A stretch of DNA of 64,000 bases from Ochrobactrum vermis (lineage in GTDB: Bacteria; Pseudomonadota; Alphaproteobacteria; Rhizobiales; Rhizobiaceae): the NCBI RefSeq assembly GCF_002975205.1, contig NZ_PCOC01000002.1, positions 1,193,001 to 1,257,000 on the forward strand. Reading direction: 5' to 3'. The notes beneath the pieces are model-generated. The model did no database searches. It worked only from the letters and a program-made list of their open reading frames with translations, and was not told the DNA's origin. Every line of letters starts with the position of its first letter. The first letter of the stretch is position 1. A program made the translations under genes and the position numbers. Positions 55,803 to 64,000 of the stretch are shown piece after piece.

Positions 55803-57380
55803 TTATTGTTTAAACGAGAGCCAGCGCGTCTTGTGGCTATCCATGAGGTTGTCGTTCCAGCCGTCGATCTTGTCTGAAACAAGGGCGCGCGACGAATAAT
55901 AGAGGACTGGGATATTGCTCATCTCATTGAGCTTCAGCTGTTCAGCTTCTGCCAGTGTCTTGGCGCGCTCATTGAGATCGAGAATTTTTTCGGCCTTCGC
56001 CATCAGCGCATCGTAATCGGCGTTCTTCACCTTGGAGTAGTTGAAGCTCACATTGCTCTGGCTGATGAAAAGGAAGTTCTGCGGATCGTTGTAGTCGCCG
56101 ATCCAGCCCGCACGGGCGATATCGAACGGGCCATCATCACGCATGAAGTTGAAGTAAGTCGCGCCTTCGGTTTCGTTCAGCGAAGCCTTGATGCCGACAT
56201 TGCCGAGCTGATCGGCGATAGCGGCCATCGTGTTCTTGTTGTTTTCCGAGGTGTTATACAGCAGTTCGATTGAAAGCGTGTTCGGTTCGACGCCTGCTTC
56301 CTTCAACAGTTCCTTGGCCTTGTCTTCCCGCTCCAGCATATCGTCGGAATAGTCGAGCTTTGGCGCATCCTTCACGTAGTTGGCGATGCCCGGAGGAACC
56401 ATCGAATAGCCCGGCAGCATGGTGCCTTGCCAGACCTGGTCGGCGATGAAATCACGGTCGATCGCCATGGAAATCGCCTGACGGACGCGTGGGTCCTTCA
56501 GCTTGCTGTCCGCAGTCTTGCCCTTTACCGGCAGATAATAGACGCCGAGGTACGGCGCCATGCGGAATTCCTTGGAAAGGTTCTTCTTCACGTAGTCCAT
56601 CTGCTCGGCCGGAACGTCGGAGCAGATCTGCACTTCTTTCGCTTCGAAGCGACGCATGCAGCTTGCGCGGTCTTCGAACGGTATCCAGTTGACCGTATCG
56701 ATCTTTACCTGATCCGCTTCGTAGTAATACGGGTTCTTCTTCATCACGATCTTGTCGTTCGGCGTGAAGCTTTCCAGCATGTAGGCGCCATTCGTCACCA
56801 TTTTGCCGGGCGTGGTGAACTTGTCACCATTTTCCTCGACGCTTTTCTGGTTCATCGGAAAACCGGTCTGGTGGGTCAGAAGTTCAAGGAAATACGGAGC
56901 AGGAGCATTCAACGTAACCTTGAGGGTATGGTCATCGACAGCTTCGACGCCGAGCTGGTCAATCGGCTTCTTGCCACCGGCAATGTCTTCAGCGTTTTTG
57001 ATGATGAACAGCATGCTGGCATAACCAGCGGCGGTCTTCGGGTCCATAAGGCGGCGGAAGGTGAACTGGAAATCACCGGCTGTAACCGGATCGCCGTTCG
57101 ACCATTTTGCGTCATCGCGCAGATGGAAGGTGTAGATGGTGCCGTCTTCGGAAACATCCCAGGACTTTGCTACGCCCGGAACTGCCTCGCCATTTGCATT
57201 CTGAATGGTCAGGCCGTCATACAAGTCGCGCATGACATTGCCTTCAGCCACTGTTGAAGTGCGGTGATGGTCCAATGTCGCCGGATCGGTGTCGTTACCG
57301 CGATTGAGAACGACTTCAGCCGAAGCTGCACCGGCTAGCGCCAGAAGACACACACCTGTCAGTAGAAATTTACGATACAT
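55803..57380 (-). CDS. Peptide-binding protein OppA-like (copy 2, first in the operon)
   Basis: A 525-residue SBP_bac_5 protein with signal peptide (MYRKFLLTGVCLLALAGAASA). Long stretches match copy 1, such as WIPFEDRASCMRRFEAKEV and VPAEQMDYVKKNLS. Family start chosen after GAGGGG; the frame extends further. It is followed by a strong terminator, so it may be the most highly expressed gene of the locus. Confidence 0.92.
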   Translation of the reverse strand: MYRKFLLTGVCLLALAGAASAEVVLNRGNDTDPATLDHHRTSTVAEGNVMRDLYDGLTIQNANGEAVPGVAKSWDVSEDGTIYTFHLRDDAKWSNGDPVTAGDFQFTFRRLMDPKTAAGYASMLFIIKNAEDIAGGKKPIDQLGVEAVDDHTLKVTLNAPAPYFLELLTHQTGFPMNQKSVEENGDKFTTPGKMVTNGAYMLESFTPNDKIVMKKNPYYYEADQVKIDTVNWIPFEDRASCMRRFEAKEVQICSDVPAEQMDYVKKNLSKEFRMAPYLGVYYLPVKGKTADSKLKDPRVRQAISMAIDRDFIADQVWQGTMLPGYSMVPPGIANYVKDAPKLDYSDDMLEREDKAKELLKEAGVEPNTLSIELLYNTSENNKNTMAAIADQLGNVGIKASLNETEGATYFNFMRDDGPFDIARAGWIGDYNDPQNFLFISQSNVSFNYSKVKNADYDALMAKAEKILDLNERAKTLAEAEQLKLNEMSNIPVLYYSSRALVSDKIDGWNDNLMDSHKTRWLSFKQ

Positions 57381-57767
57381 CTGAGAACCCCTCCATTGTA
57401 ATTTTTGAAATGGCTCGCATCTTATGGATAAGCACGCTACTTGCAAGAGAACTTATCAACGCTTTGACTTAATTAACATATTCACATTTTACTGGGCAAT
57501 TTCCGCGCCTGTTTTCTGGTACGGAACGATGCGGTTTTATCAAATTTACAAACGAAGAACACCGACCCTGCGTGTCAGAAAAACGCCGCAATTTCCGAGA
57601 TTTGCGACGTTTGAATGACAGCCGGATTGATGTCGAAAGTCACCCGATTCGCTGAAAGTTACATGTGCGATTTTGGCGGGCGCTATCCTGTGAATAGTCT
57701 GCGTCCTGTGCGAAAAATGCGCGGGTTTTGATACCAGACCTTGATAGGTACTGCTCGTGTTACGGGA
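57381..57767. promoter_or_regulatory. Region between oppA and pit
   Basis: A 387-bp spacer with the oppA promoter at left and the pit 3' end at right. Apart from a hairpin (57581-57612) nothing is recognised. Confidence 0.4.
57575..57612 (-). terminator. Probable terminator downstream of pit
   Basis: On the minus strand an 11-bp stem with one G-T pair (aaacgtcgcaa / ttgcggcgttt) and a 10-base loop is followed by TTC. It lies about 155 bp beyond the pit stop. Confidence 0.5.
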
Positions 57768-59261
57768 TCAGGAGTGCCCGACAGGGATTTGATTCAACAG
57801 TGCGAACAGTATGGCGGAGAGGATTGCGGCAGCAGGAACCGTTACCACCCAGGCTGCGGCAATCGTCAATGCGTGCGAGCGGCGGACCAGCTTGCGACGA
57901 CGGCGTTCTTCAACCGGAATGGAATCGTCTACCGGCAGCGCTTGGCGTGCCTTTTTCAATCGGCGTTCCGTATCCCATTCGCGAAAGAACCCGACGCCAA
58001 AGATTGCGCCAATAGCGATGTGGGTCGAACTGACCGGCAAGCCCAGCCAGCTCGCCAGAATGACCGTAATCGCGGCTGAAAGAGACACGCAGTATGCTCG
58101 CATCGGGTTCAGCTTGGTAATTTGATTGCCAACCATTCGAATGAGCTTGGGGCCAAATAGACATAGCCCAAATGAAATGCCAATTGCGCCGATCAACATA
58201 ACCCAGAGCGGAATTACGACGCCATCGTTCAACATGCCGGTCTGCGATGTCTGGACAATTGCAGCGAGCGGCCCGACAGCATTTGCCACATCATTTGCGC
58301 CGTGGGCAAAGCTAAGCAACGCAGCTGAAACGACCAGCGGGATGCTAAACAGCACTTTGAGCGACTTGTTACGGTTTTCGAGTCCATGTGACTGGCGGCG
58401 GATGACAGGGATTAAAGTAAACCAGCTCCCGACACCGACAGCCAATCCGATGATCAGGGCCACGCCAATCGAAACATCGATCAACTGCTTGAGCCCCTTC
58501 ATGATCAGGTAGGTTGCAAAGGTTCCGGCCATAAGGCCAACAAGGATTGGCACCCACACCCGAGCAGCCGCAATTTTATCTGGGCGATAGACGATACGGG
58601 CTTTGATCAACCAGAGAAAACCAGCAGCTATGATCGCGCCCAGCAAAGGCGAAATAACCCAGCTTGCGGCGATGGCCGTCATCTGGGACCAGTTTACGGC
58701 TCCAAAGCCTGCTGCAACGATACCGGCCCCTACGACCCCTCCGACAACGGCATGTGTGGTCGAAACAGGAGCGCCGATCCATGTGGCAAGGTTGACCCAA
58801 AGGGCGGAGGCGAGCAAAGCTGCCATCATTGCCCAGATGAAGGTAATCGGGGTTGCGAGTGTTTCCGGCGCAATGATGCCGGTTGCCACCGTCGACACCA
58901 CATCGGCTCCGGCAATGAGAGCGCCTGCGCTTTCAAACACGGCGGCAATCGCGATCGCGCCCCCCATGCTCAGCGCATTGGCACCAACAGCCGGTCCCAT
59001 ATTGTTTGCCACGTCATTGGCGCCGATGTTCAAAGCCATGTAGGCGCCGAAAACGGCCGCAGCTACTACAATGAGCATTTGGCTGGTCTGGCCCAGCAGT
59101 ACTGCCGCGCCAAGCCCGGCAAGCATGATGAATACAAGAGCGATACCTGGTGCAATGAGTGGGCGTGAGACGTAACTCGCCGCTGTTTCCAGCTTGGCGA
59201 AGCGGCCTAAGTCCCGATCCAGAGTCTCTAGATGCCGAGCTTCGAGATCTTCATTTGCCAT
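57768..59261 (-). CDS. pit: Inorganic phosphate transporter, Pit family
   Basis: A 497-residue membrane protein with the two PiT signatures (NIGANDVANNMGPAVGA and HGANDVANAVGPLAA) and about ten to twelve helices, split by a charged loop. It imports phosphate as metal-phosphate with protons. No Pho box was recognised in the upstream 447-bp region. Confidence 0.93.
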   Translation of the reverse strand: MANEDLEARHLETLDRDLGRFAKLETAASYVSRPLIAPGIALVFIMLAGLGAAVLLGQTSQMLIVVAAAVFGAYMALNIGANDVANNMGPAVGANALSMGGAIAIAAVFESAGALIAGADVVSTVATGIIAPETLATPITFIWAMMAALLASALWVNLATWIGAPVSTTHAVVGGVVGAGIVAAGFGAVNWSQMTAIAASWVISPLLGAIIAAGFLWLIKARIVYRPDKIAAARVWVPILVGLMAGTFATYLIMKGLKQLIDVSIGVALIIGLAVGVGSWFTLIPVIRRQSHGLENRNKSLKVLFSIPLVVSAALLSFAHGANDVANAVGPLAAIVQTSQTGMLNDGVVIPLWVMLIGAIGISFGLCLFGPKLIRMVGNQITKLNPMRAYCVSLSAAITVILASWLGLPVSSTHIAIGAIFGVGFFREWDTERRLKKARQALPVDDSIPVEERRRRKLVRRSHALTIAAAWVVTVPAAAILSAILFALLNQIPVGHS

Positions 59262-59709
59262 GATTTACTCTTGATTTCTAACGCAGCGTGCCGGTCAATA
59301 TGGACGCTTTTGAATGACCCGTTCCGGGAATTTGCCCCGTGTTTAAATGCGGCCGTTTTGAAAAGTCAAGGATTCGGTTCTGCGACCATCGAGATGGACA
59401 GCTACCTTTGTCTACAGGACAGAGAGAGCGTTTGCTTTCCTCACCTTGTCAGGTAGGGAAAAGGCGGGCGGTACGCTTGTTGCCTTTATGAGAGCAAAAG
59501 CCTCTACCGATGGCGTTATCCGGGTGTGTTCGCGGCCGCTTCAAGCTCAGACGTGCGATGGCGCCACCCAATGTTCTCCGCCGATCGCCGGTCGATCTGC
59601 AGGCGGGCAATCAATACAAAATCAAAAAACGCTCAGATTGCACTTCCTTGGCTCGACGTAAAGCTTTGCCGTGCCAAGGAATCCTGCCGCTGATGCGGGT
59701 ATCAGGCGT
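59262..59709. other. Region between pit and the cyclase-family gene
   Basis: A 448-bp spacer carrying the pit promoter and the cyclase 3' end. No credible gene was found. A 9-bp inverted repeat (ttccttggc / gccaaggaa, 59644-59652 and 59673-59681) downstream of the cyclase gene could act as a weak terminator. Confidence 0.4.
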
Positions 59710-60501
59710 TTATCCCTGAACGACGAGTGCGAGCGCTCGGACTGGCGACCCGGTGCCCTTCACGAACTTCAAGGGCGCAGCGATCAGTATGGCGCCCTTG
59801 GCGGGCAATTGGTCGAGGTTGCTCAGGCTTGCCAGCCCATATCGGTTTGCCTTGTGCATTAGATTGTGTGCGGGAAACGGTGGAGTCATGGCTCCCGCAG
59901 ATCCTGCGTCCGTGCCGACTGTTTCCTGGCCCCAACCGATGATGCCCTTGGAGAGCAGGTACTCGATTGCTTCGACCGTCGGTCCTGGAGAATGTGGACC
60001 GTTTTCATCGGCGTTCAGAAATGTATCGACCGAGCCATTGCGCTTGTACCAGTCGGTGCGCATCAAAACCCATGACCCGGCTTCAATTTCGCCATGCTCC
60101 GCTTCCCATTCCTTGATGCTGTCCACCGTCAGCAGATAATCGGCGTCAGCGGCGGCCTGCACAGAACGGTCGATTACGTTTACGGGGGCAACGAAGTTCT
60201 GCGGCGGGATCGTATCGGTGGTGTTGTTGGGGTGATCCTTACCGGTAATCCAATGGCAGGGAGCATCGAAATGGGTGCCAGTGTGTTCGCCAAGCTCTAT
60301 CCAGTTCCAGGCCCAGAACGGACCGTCCTGATCGTACTGGCTGATAGTATGAACTTTAACGTTAGGCGTGTTTCTGCCGAATTGCGGGGGAAGGTAGAGG
60401 ACGGGCGTATCCGGGCCGAGCGGCGCGGTGATGTCAACCACTTTGACAGCGCCAGACAGCAATCCGGACGCGAGGCTGGAAAGAGCAGATGTATCGTTCA
60501 T
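59710..60501 (-). CDS. Cyclase-family metal hydrolase (kynurenine formamidase/isatin hydrolase-like)
   Basis: A 263-residue protein with the metal motif HTGTHFDAPCH (H73-H83) and SVLMRTDWYKR and GWGQETVGTDAG segments. The family includes kynurenine formamidase KynB and isatin hydrolase. The substrate is unknown. Start chosen at MNDTSALSSL. It is divergent from a MarR regulator, followed by an aminotransferase and a binding protein, which suggests one catabolic unit. Confidence 0.85.
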   Translation of the reverse strand: MNDTSALSSLASGLLSGAVKVVDITAPLGPDTPVLYLPPQFGRNTPNVKVHTISQYDQDGPFWAWNWIELGEHTGTHFDAPCHWITGKDHPNNTTDTIPPQNFVAPVNVIDRSVQAAADADYLLTVDSIKEWEAEHGEIEAGSWVLMRTDWYKRNGSVDTFLNADENGPHSPGPTVEAIEYLLSKGIIGWGQETVGTDAGSAGAMTPPFPAHNLMHKANRYGLASLSNLDQLPAKGAILIAAPLKFVKGTGSPVRALALVVQG

Positions 60502-60977
60502 GAAGTCCCCATTTCGTCCTGAGCCGGCGCCGGCATTATTGTACGGTCCTTGATGAACCGGTCTCTTTCGGACGTTGGCTCGAAGCCTATGGCAGAGAAT
60601 ATGCTCTTGCAAGTATCTCTTTTGCAGAATCTCCATGGAATTTACTCAAGGCCGAAGGAGAGGCGACGTAAACCCCAATTTTCCGGAGTTCATGATTGGG
60701 GTGACCTGGCGTAACTGGCAGCAAAACCTCACCCAAGGAGATCTTATTATATGCATTCAGGTATAATATCGGCCAGGCTGTACAAACTGAGCCCGCATGT
60801 CGGGGCGCAAGAACAGCGTTTTTGAACGCTCGATTGCGTTATGATGAGATTTTGGCGCGGTCTATCAGCGGATAAGGGATGGCGGACGGTGGTCCGGATT
60901 GATTTAGACTTGAAATATCTGTTGCTTGGCGCAATTCTTGTCGATTGCAGCGCAACGATAGGTACCGGACAGTAATA
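60502..60977. promoter_or_regulatory. Divergent region cyclase / marR
   Basis: A 476-bp non-coding spacer. Just before marR lie two related inverted motifs, ttgcttggcgcaa (60922-60934) and ttgcagcgcaa (60945-60955), plausible autoregulatory MarR sites. Nothing else is recognised. Confidence 0.4.
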
Positions 60978-61469
60978 ATGGATCTTGAATTTATAGTCAC
61001 CGAAGCCGATGAGGGCGAAAAGCAGGAACTGCGTCTCTGGCTGCGTATGCTGGCAACAACCAGGCTGATTTCACAGGAGATCCGTCGCCGTCTGCGCAAT
61101 GAATTCGGTGCCACGCTGCCGCAATTTGATATTCTTGCTCAGCTTTATCGAGAGCCGGACGGGCTGCGGCTAGGGGAACTCTCGCGCCGGACCATGGTGA
61201 CCAATGGCAACATTACCGGCTTAATCGAACGACTGGAAGCCGACGGGCTGGTGCGTCGCGAGACACCCGGTACTGACAGGCGCGTTACTGTCGCGCGATT
61301 GACCGATACGGGGCAGACGGTTTTTGCAAAAATGGCACAGGTCCATGAAGGTTGGTTGCGTGATCTGATGGCTGAGGTTGACCACGACACAATCGGTTCG
61401 CTGTTGAAAGATATGAAGCTCGTCAAGACGTCCGTAGGCAATCACCTTGTGGATAACGATGAAGAATAA
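60978..61469 (+). CDS. MarR-family transcriptional regulator
   Basis: A 163-residue winged-helix protein. FDILAQLYREPDGLRLGELSRRTMVTNGNITGLIERLE is the DNA-binding core and GTDRRVTVARLTDTG the wing. MarR proteins often sense aromatic compounds and repress neighbouring genes. It lies between the divergent cyclase and the aminotransferase. ATG 60978 is the family-like start. Confidence 0.9.
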   Translation: MDLEFIVTEADEGEKQELRLWLRMLATTRLISQEIRRRLRNEFGATLPQFDILAQLYREPDGLRLGELSRRTMVTNGNITGLIERLEADGLVRRETPGTDRRVTVARLTDTGQTVFAKMAQVHEGWLRDLMAEVDHDTIGSLLKDMKLVKTSVGNHLVDNDEE

Positions 61470-61837
61470 CGTCCCCTCATTATCCGTTGTTCCACTGGGC
61501 CCCGATCTTTCTCCTGCTCTCGTACCGTAAGCGAGATGAAAATATTAATAAAACCTATTAGTTCTAGATAGTTAGGTTGTTTCTATGCGAGCGGAAGTTT
61601 TCATGGAAGATTCTACTTGCTTATTTGATCAAATGATCTTTAGATATGTACGAACGTTGGATGACGATCCAGATTGGAGCCGCATTGGTGCGGTCTGCTC
61701 AGAACAAATATGTGAGAACAGCGGAACAGGGCGACGCTGGCTTGAGTGCGCCGACTGACCAAGTCGCTGGAATGCCGGCTTTGATCGTCGCTGCGGGGCG
61801 AAGTGCAAAGGCGGAAAACAACAGGAGAGATAGATTC
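61470..61837 (+). promoter_or_regulatory. Upstream region of the aminotransferase gene
   Basis: A 368-bp spacer. It contains aaccta...taggtt arms (61552-61578) and an atttgatcaaat palindrome (61623-61634), part of gatcaaatgatc that recurs upstream of the binding-protein gene. An open frame upstream of 61838 exists but is not protein-like. Confidence 0.4.
61627..61638. promoter_or_regulatory. GATCAAAT motif, copy 1
   Basis: gatcaaatgatc lies 200 bp before the aminotransferase start. One base differs from the copy at 63077, suggesting a shared operator for the two genes. Confidence 0.4.
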
Positions 61838-63007
61838 ATGGTTCGGCTTGCCAAACGTATCACCGAAAGCTCCAGAAAATCGTTTGGCATGTATGCCCGG
61901 GCGGCGGCGCTTGGCACAGATGCTGGCGACCTCATTCACATGGAATTAGGCAGCCCACATGCCGATACGCCACTGCATATCAAGCAGGCGACGATCAATG
62001 CACTGATGGCAGGCGATGTCCATTACTCGCATTTTCAGGGCATTCCGAAATTGCGCGAAGCGCTCGCGACCCGTTTGCGTGAAAAGAATGATATGGATGT
62101 TTCGGCTTCCGATGTCGTCGTCACCAACGGGCTGACCCATGCGTCCTTTGCCGCTTTCATGGCACTGCTTGACCCGGGTGATGAGGCAATCCTGCTGGAA
62201 CCTTATTACCCCCAACATATAGGCAAGATAGAGCTCGCTGGAGCCAAACCCGTTCTTGCGCCGTTGGATGCCAGCGACCGGTTTTCGATCAAGGCGGAAC
62301 TGATCGAACCGAAGATCACAGCCCGCACGAAAATGATTGTTCTGATCAATCCGTGTAACCCGACGGGTCGGGTCTATAGTCGCGAGGAACTGGAAGTTCT
62401 GGCGGATATCGCCCGTCGTCACGATCTTGTCGTGGTTTCGGACGAGGTTTACGAAGAGATACTGTTCGATGGCGCGCGCCATGTTTCAATCGCTTCGTTG
62501 CCCGGTATGAAGGAGCGAACGATTTCAATGTTTGCTTTCACCAAGAGTTTCGCCATGGATGGCTGGCGGCTTGGCTACCTGACGGCACCCGCGCATCTGA
62601 TCGAAGGCATCTTGAAGATCACGACCAACGACGTCACTCATGTGAACACATTCATCCAGGCGGGCGCGTTGGCGGCAGTCTCCGGCCCGGAGGAGATATT
62701 GGCCGAACTGGTGACGGAAGACAAAGTGAAACGCGACATTGTCGTATCGCGATTAAACCAGATGTCTGGCGTCACATGCGACTGGCCAGAAGGCACGATT
62801 TACGCGTTTCCCAAAATCGCCGCGCTGGGTCTCAAGTCTCAGGACATGGCCGAGCGTATCATGACAGAGGCAGGCGTTGTCGTAGAGGCGGGGAGCTTTT
62901 ACGGAGCGTGCGGCGAAGGGCATCTGCGTGTCTGTTTCGGTTCGCAATCGCTTGCGCGTGTCAATGAGGCTATGGATCGTCTCCAGCGATTCTTTGGTTC
63001 CCTTTGA
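61838..63007 (+). CDS. PLP-dependent aminotransferase, class I/II
   Basis: A 389-residue aminotransferase of fold type I. NPCNPTG at 171-177, D202 in SDEVYE, PLP lysine K236 (FTKSFAMDGWRLGY) and a C-terminal arginine (LRVCFGSQ) are present. It resembles aspartate/aromatic aminotransferases; the substrate is unknown. The start follows AGGAGAG. It is 150 bp upstream of the binding-protein gene. Confidence 0.92.
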   Translation: MVRLAKRITESSRKSFGMYARAAALGTDAGDLIHMELGSPHADTPLHIKQATINALMAGDVHYSHFQGIPKLREALATRLREKNDMDVSASDVVVTNGLTHASFAAFMALLDPGDEAILLEPYYPQHIGKIELAGAKPVLAPLDASDRFSIKAELIEPKITARTKMIVLINPCNPTGRVYSREELEVLADIARRHDLVVVSDEVYEEILFDGARHVSIASLPGMKERTISMFAFTKSFAMDGWRLGYLTAPAHLIEGILKITTNDVTHVNTFIQAGALAAVSGPEEILAELVTEDKVKRDIVVSRLNQMSGVTCDWPEGTIYAFPKIAALGLKSQDMAERIMTEAGVVVEAGSFYGACGEGHLRVCFGSQSLARVNEAMDRLQRFFGSL

Positions 63008-63076
63008 GTGTAAGCGTGTTCGTGACGGTGCGGTTGCCCCACAATGCGATTTTAGTTGAAACTTAAAATTCCATGT

Positions 63077-63088
63077 GATCAAATAATC
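63077..63088. promoter_or_regulatory. GATCAAAT motif, copy 2
   Basis: gatcaaataatc lies 70 bp before the binding-protein gene and matches the copy at 61627 in 11 of 12 bases. Confidence 0.4.
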
Positions 63089-63157
63089 AAATAGGTCGGC
63101 ACTGGTAGGGTTAGAGACTTCTACCGAAAAGAAACGACCCATAGAGGGAATAACAAT

Positions 63158-63955
63158 ATGATGATCTGTCGTCGTACTTTTCTGGCTATGGCAGGCCTTG
63201 CGAGCGCCCTTGCCATGACATCTGCGTCGCTGGCTGCCGATGCGCTCAATATTGGTGCTTATCCCAGCAATCCTCCTTTCGAGCTGAAAAATGCCGATGG
63301 GACATTCGAAGGCTTCGAAATCGATATGGCGACCGAGGCAGCAAAACGGGCTGGTCTGGAGCCGGAAATTGCCGATTACGGGTTTCAGGCCCTGTTCGCT
63401 GCAACCACTTCACGACGTATCGACGTGGCGGTTTCATCCATAACAATCACGCCGGAACGCCTGAAATCGCAGTCCTTTACCCAGCCTTATTACGATTCCG
63501 ACATCGGGGTCGCCACCAAGGCGGATAGTGCCATTACGGGACTGGCCGATCTGAAAGGCAAGACCGTTGGTGCCCTTTCTGGCTCTACCGGCGAGAAATG
63601 GGTCAAGGAAAACAAGGAGGCCAAAGGCTTCGCCGATATCAAGGGCTATAACTCGCAACAGGATCTGTTTCTCGATCTGGGTGCAGGCCGTATCGATGCG
63701 GTCATTTCTGACATACCCGGCATGGAGCATCTCTTTCTCAAGATGAAGGGGTATGCCGTGAAAGACCGGATCCAGACCGGCGAACAATATGGTCTGATGA
63801 TGGCGAAAGACCATCCGTTGCTCGGCAAGCTCAACGACGCAATCACCGCCATGAAGCAGGACGGTACCACAGCGGCTATTCACAAAAAGTGGTTCGGGAC
63901 GGACCCTGCAGCCAATTCATCGACGGTTACCGTCGTACCGATCCCGCAGCCATAA
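63158..63955 (+). CDS. Amino-acid-type ABC substrate-binding protein, family 3
   Basis: A 265-residue periplasmic protein with a signal peptide (MMICRRTFLAMAGLASALAMTSASLAA). The SBP_bac_3 body is clear (LNIGAYPSNPPFELKNADGTFEGFEIDM, VGALSGSTGEKWVK). It likely binds an amino acid or close relative. Permease and ATPase genes, if present, would lie beyond the window. Confidence 0.9.
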   Translation: MMICRRTFLAMAGLASALAMTSASLAADALNIGAYPSNPPFELKNADGTFEGFEIDMATEAAKRAGLEPEIADYGFQALFAATTSRRIDVAVSSITITPERLKSQSFTQPYYDSDIGVATKADSAITGLADLKGKTVGALSGSTGEKWVKENKEAKGFADIKGYNSQQDLFLDLGAGRIDAVISDIPGMEHLFLKMKGYAVKDRIQTGEQYGLMMAKDHPLLGKLNDAITAMKQDGTTAAIHKKWFGTDPAANSSTVTVVPIPQP

Positions 63956-64000
63956 TCTTTTGACGTTGGTGACAGATGGGCCGCATTTGCAGGATCGGCC
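63956..64000. other. Window end
   Basis: The last 45 bases follow the binding-protein stop. A short frame could start with ATG at about 63976, but too little is visible to say whether it is the next gene. Confidence 0.3.

Noticed and set aside
56427..57257. 276-codon plus-strand frame over the second oppA
   Set aside because: Shadow of the OppA paralogue, with the same pattern as the first copy.
61646..61837. N-terminal extension of the aminotransferase
   Set aside because: The 64 extra residues do not look like protein, and a good ribosome-binding site precedes 61838.
1..64000. CRISPR arrays, insertion sequences, prophage genes and rRNA
   Set aside because: No regularly spaced repeats, transposase, integrase, phage structural genes or rRNA signatures were seen anywhere in the window.

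Overview
The window looks like chromosomal DNA of a Brucellaceae alphaproteobacterium (Brucella in the broad sense, including Ochrobactrum). This rests on a bacterial phosphatidylcholine synthase, the iron regulator RirA with its three cluster cysteines, a BhuA/BhuQ/BhuTUV-type heme system, an IalB-family protein, an LpiA(MprF)-AcvB pair, the sdhE gene between recG and mfd, and short rhizobial-type palindromic repeats between genes. Species cannot be fixed from the sequence alone. No insertion sequence, prophage, rRNA operon or CRISPR array was seen.

Layout. 1-8.5 kb: end of a membrane protein gene, the lysyl-phosphatidylglycerol pair acvB/mprF, ccdA, and the UDP-GlcNAc genes glmU and glmS. 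8.5-15.3 kb: recG, sdhE, mfd and a FrnE-like DsbA protein. 15.5-22.3 kb: an orphan YejA-like binding protein, an IalB-family protein, hspQ, a UbiH-family hydroxylase, pcs and a quinone oxidoreductase. 22.4-27.2 kb: a complete BMP-type (probably nucleoside) ABC importer. 27.2-29.0 kb: a GNAT protein and rimO.

29.1-38.0 kb is an iron/heme island. It holds bfr and bfd, the heme monooxygenase bhuQ, the TonB receptor bhuA, the divergent operon hmuP-hmuS-bhuT-bhuU-bhuV, and rirA. Irr-type (ICE) sites lie before bfd-bfr and before rirA, and a possible IRO box lies between bhuA and hmuP. Together the genes import heme, degrade it, store the iron and sense iron status.

38.2-42 kb: a YbaK-like deacylase, a DUF2171 protein, tRNA-Ser(UGA), an AT-rich islet with a possible 35-residue membrane peptide, crcB behind a recognisable fluoride riboswitch and promoter, a cupin protein and a GNAT-like protein. 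42.3-46.2 kb: a three-subunit gluconate-2-dehydrogenase-type enzyme. 46.2-50.3 kb: an AraC regulator divergent from an alcohol dehydrogenase, a DUF3060 protein and a membrane diguanylate cyclase. 50.3-57.4 kb: a peptide ABC importer with two tandem binding proteins. 57.7-59.3 kb: a Pit phosphate transporter. 59.7-64 kb: a cyclase-family hydrolase, a MarR regulator, an aminotransferase and an amino-acid-type binding protein, probably one metabolic cluster that continues past the window end.

Starts were trimmed from the longest open frames wherever ribosome-binding sites, signal peptides or family N-termini pointed to an internal codon. Regulatory sites were found by eye and are proposals unless stated otherwise.
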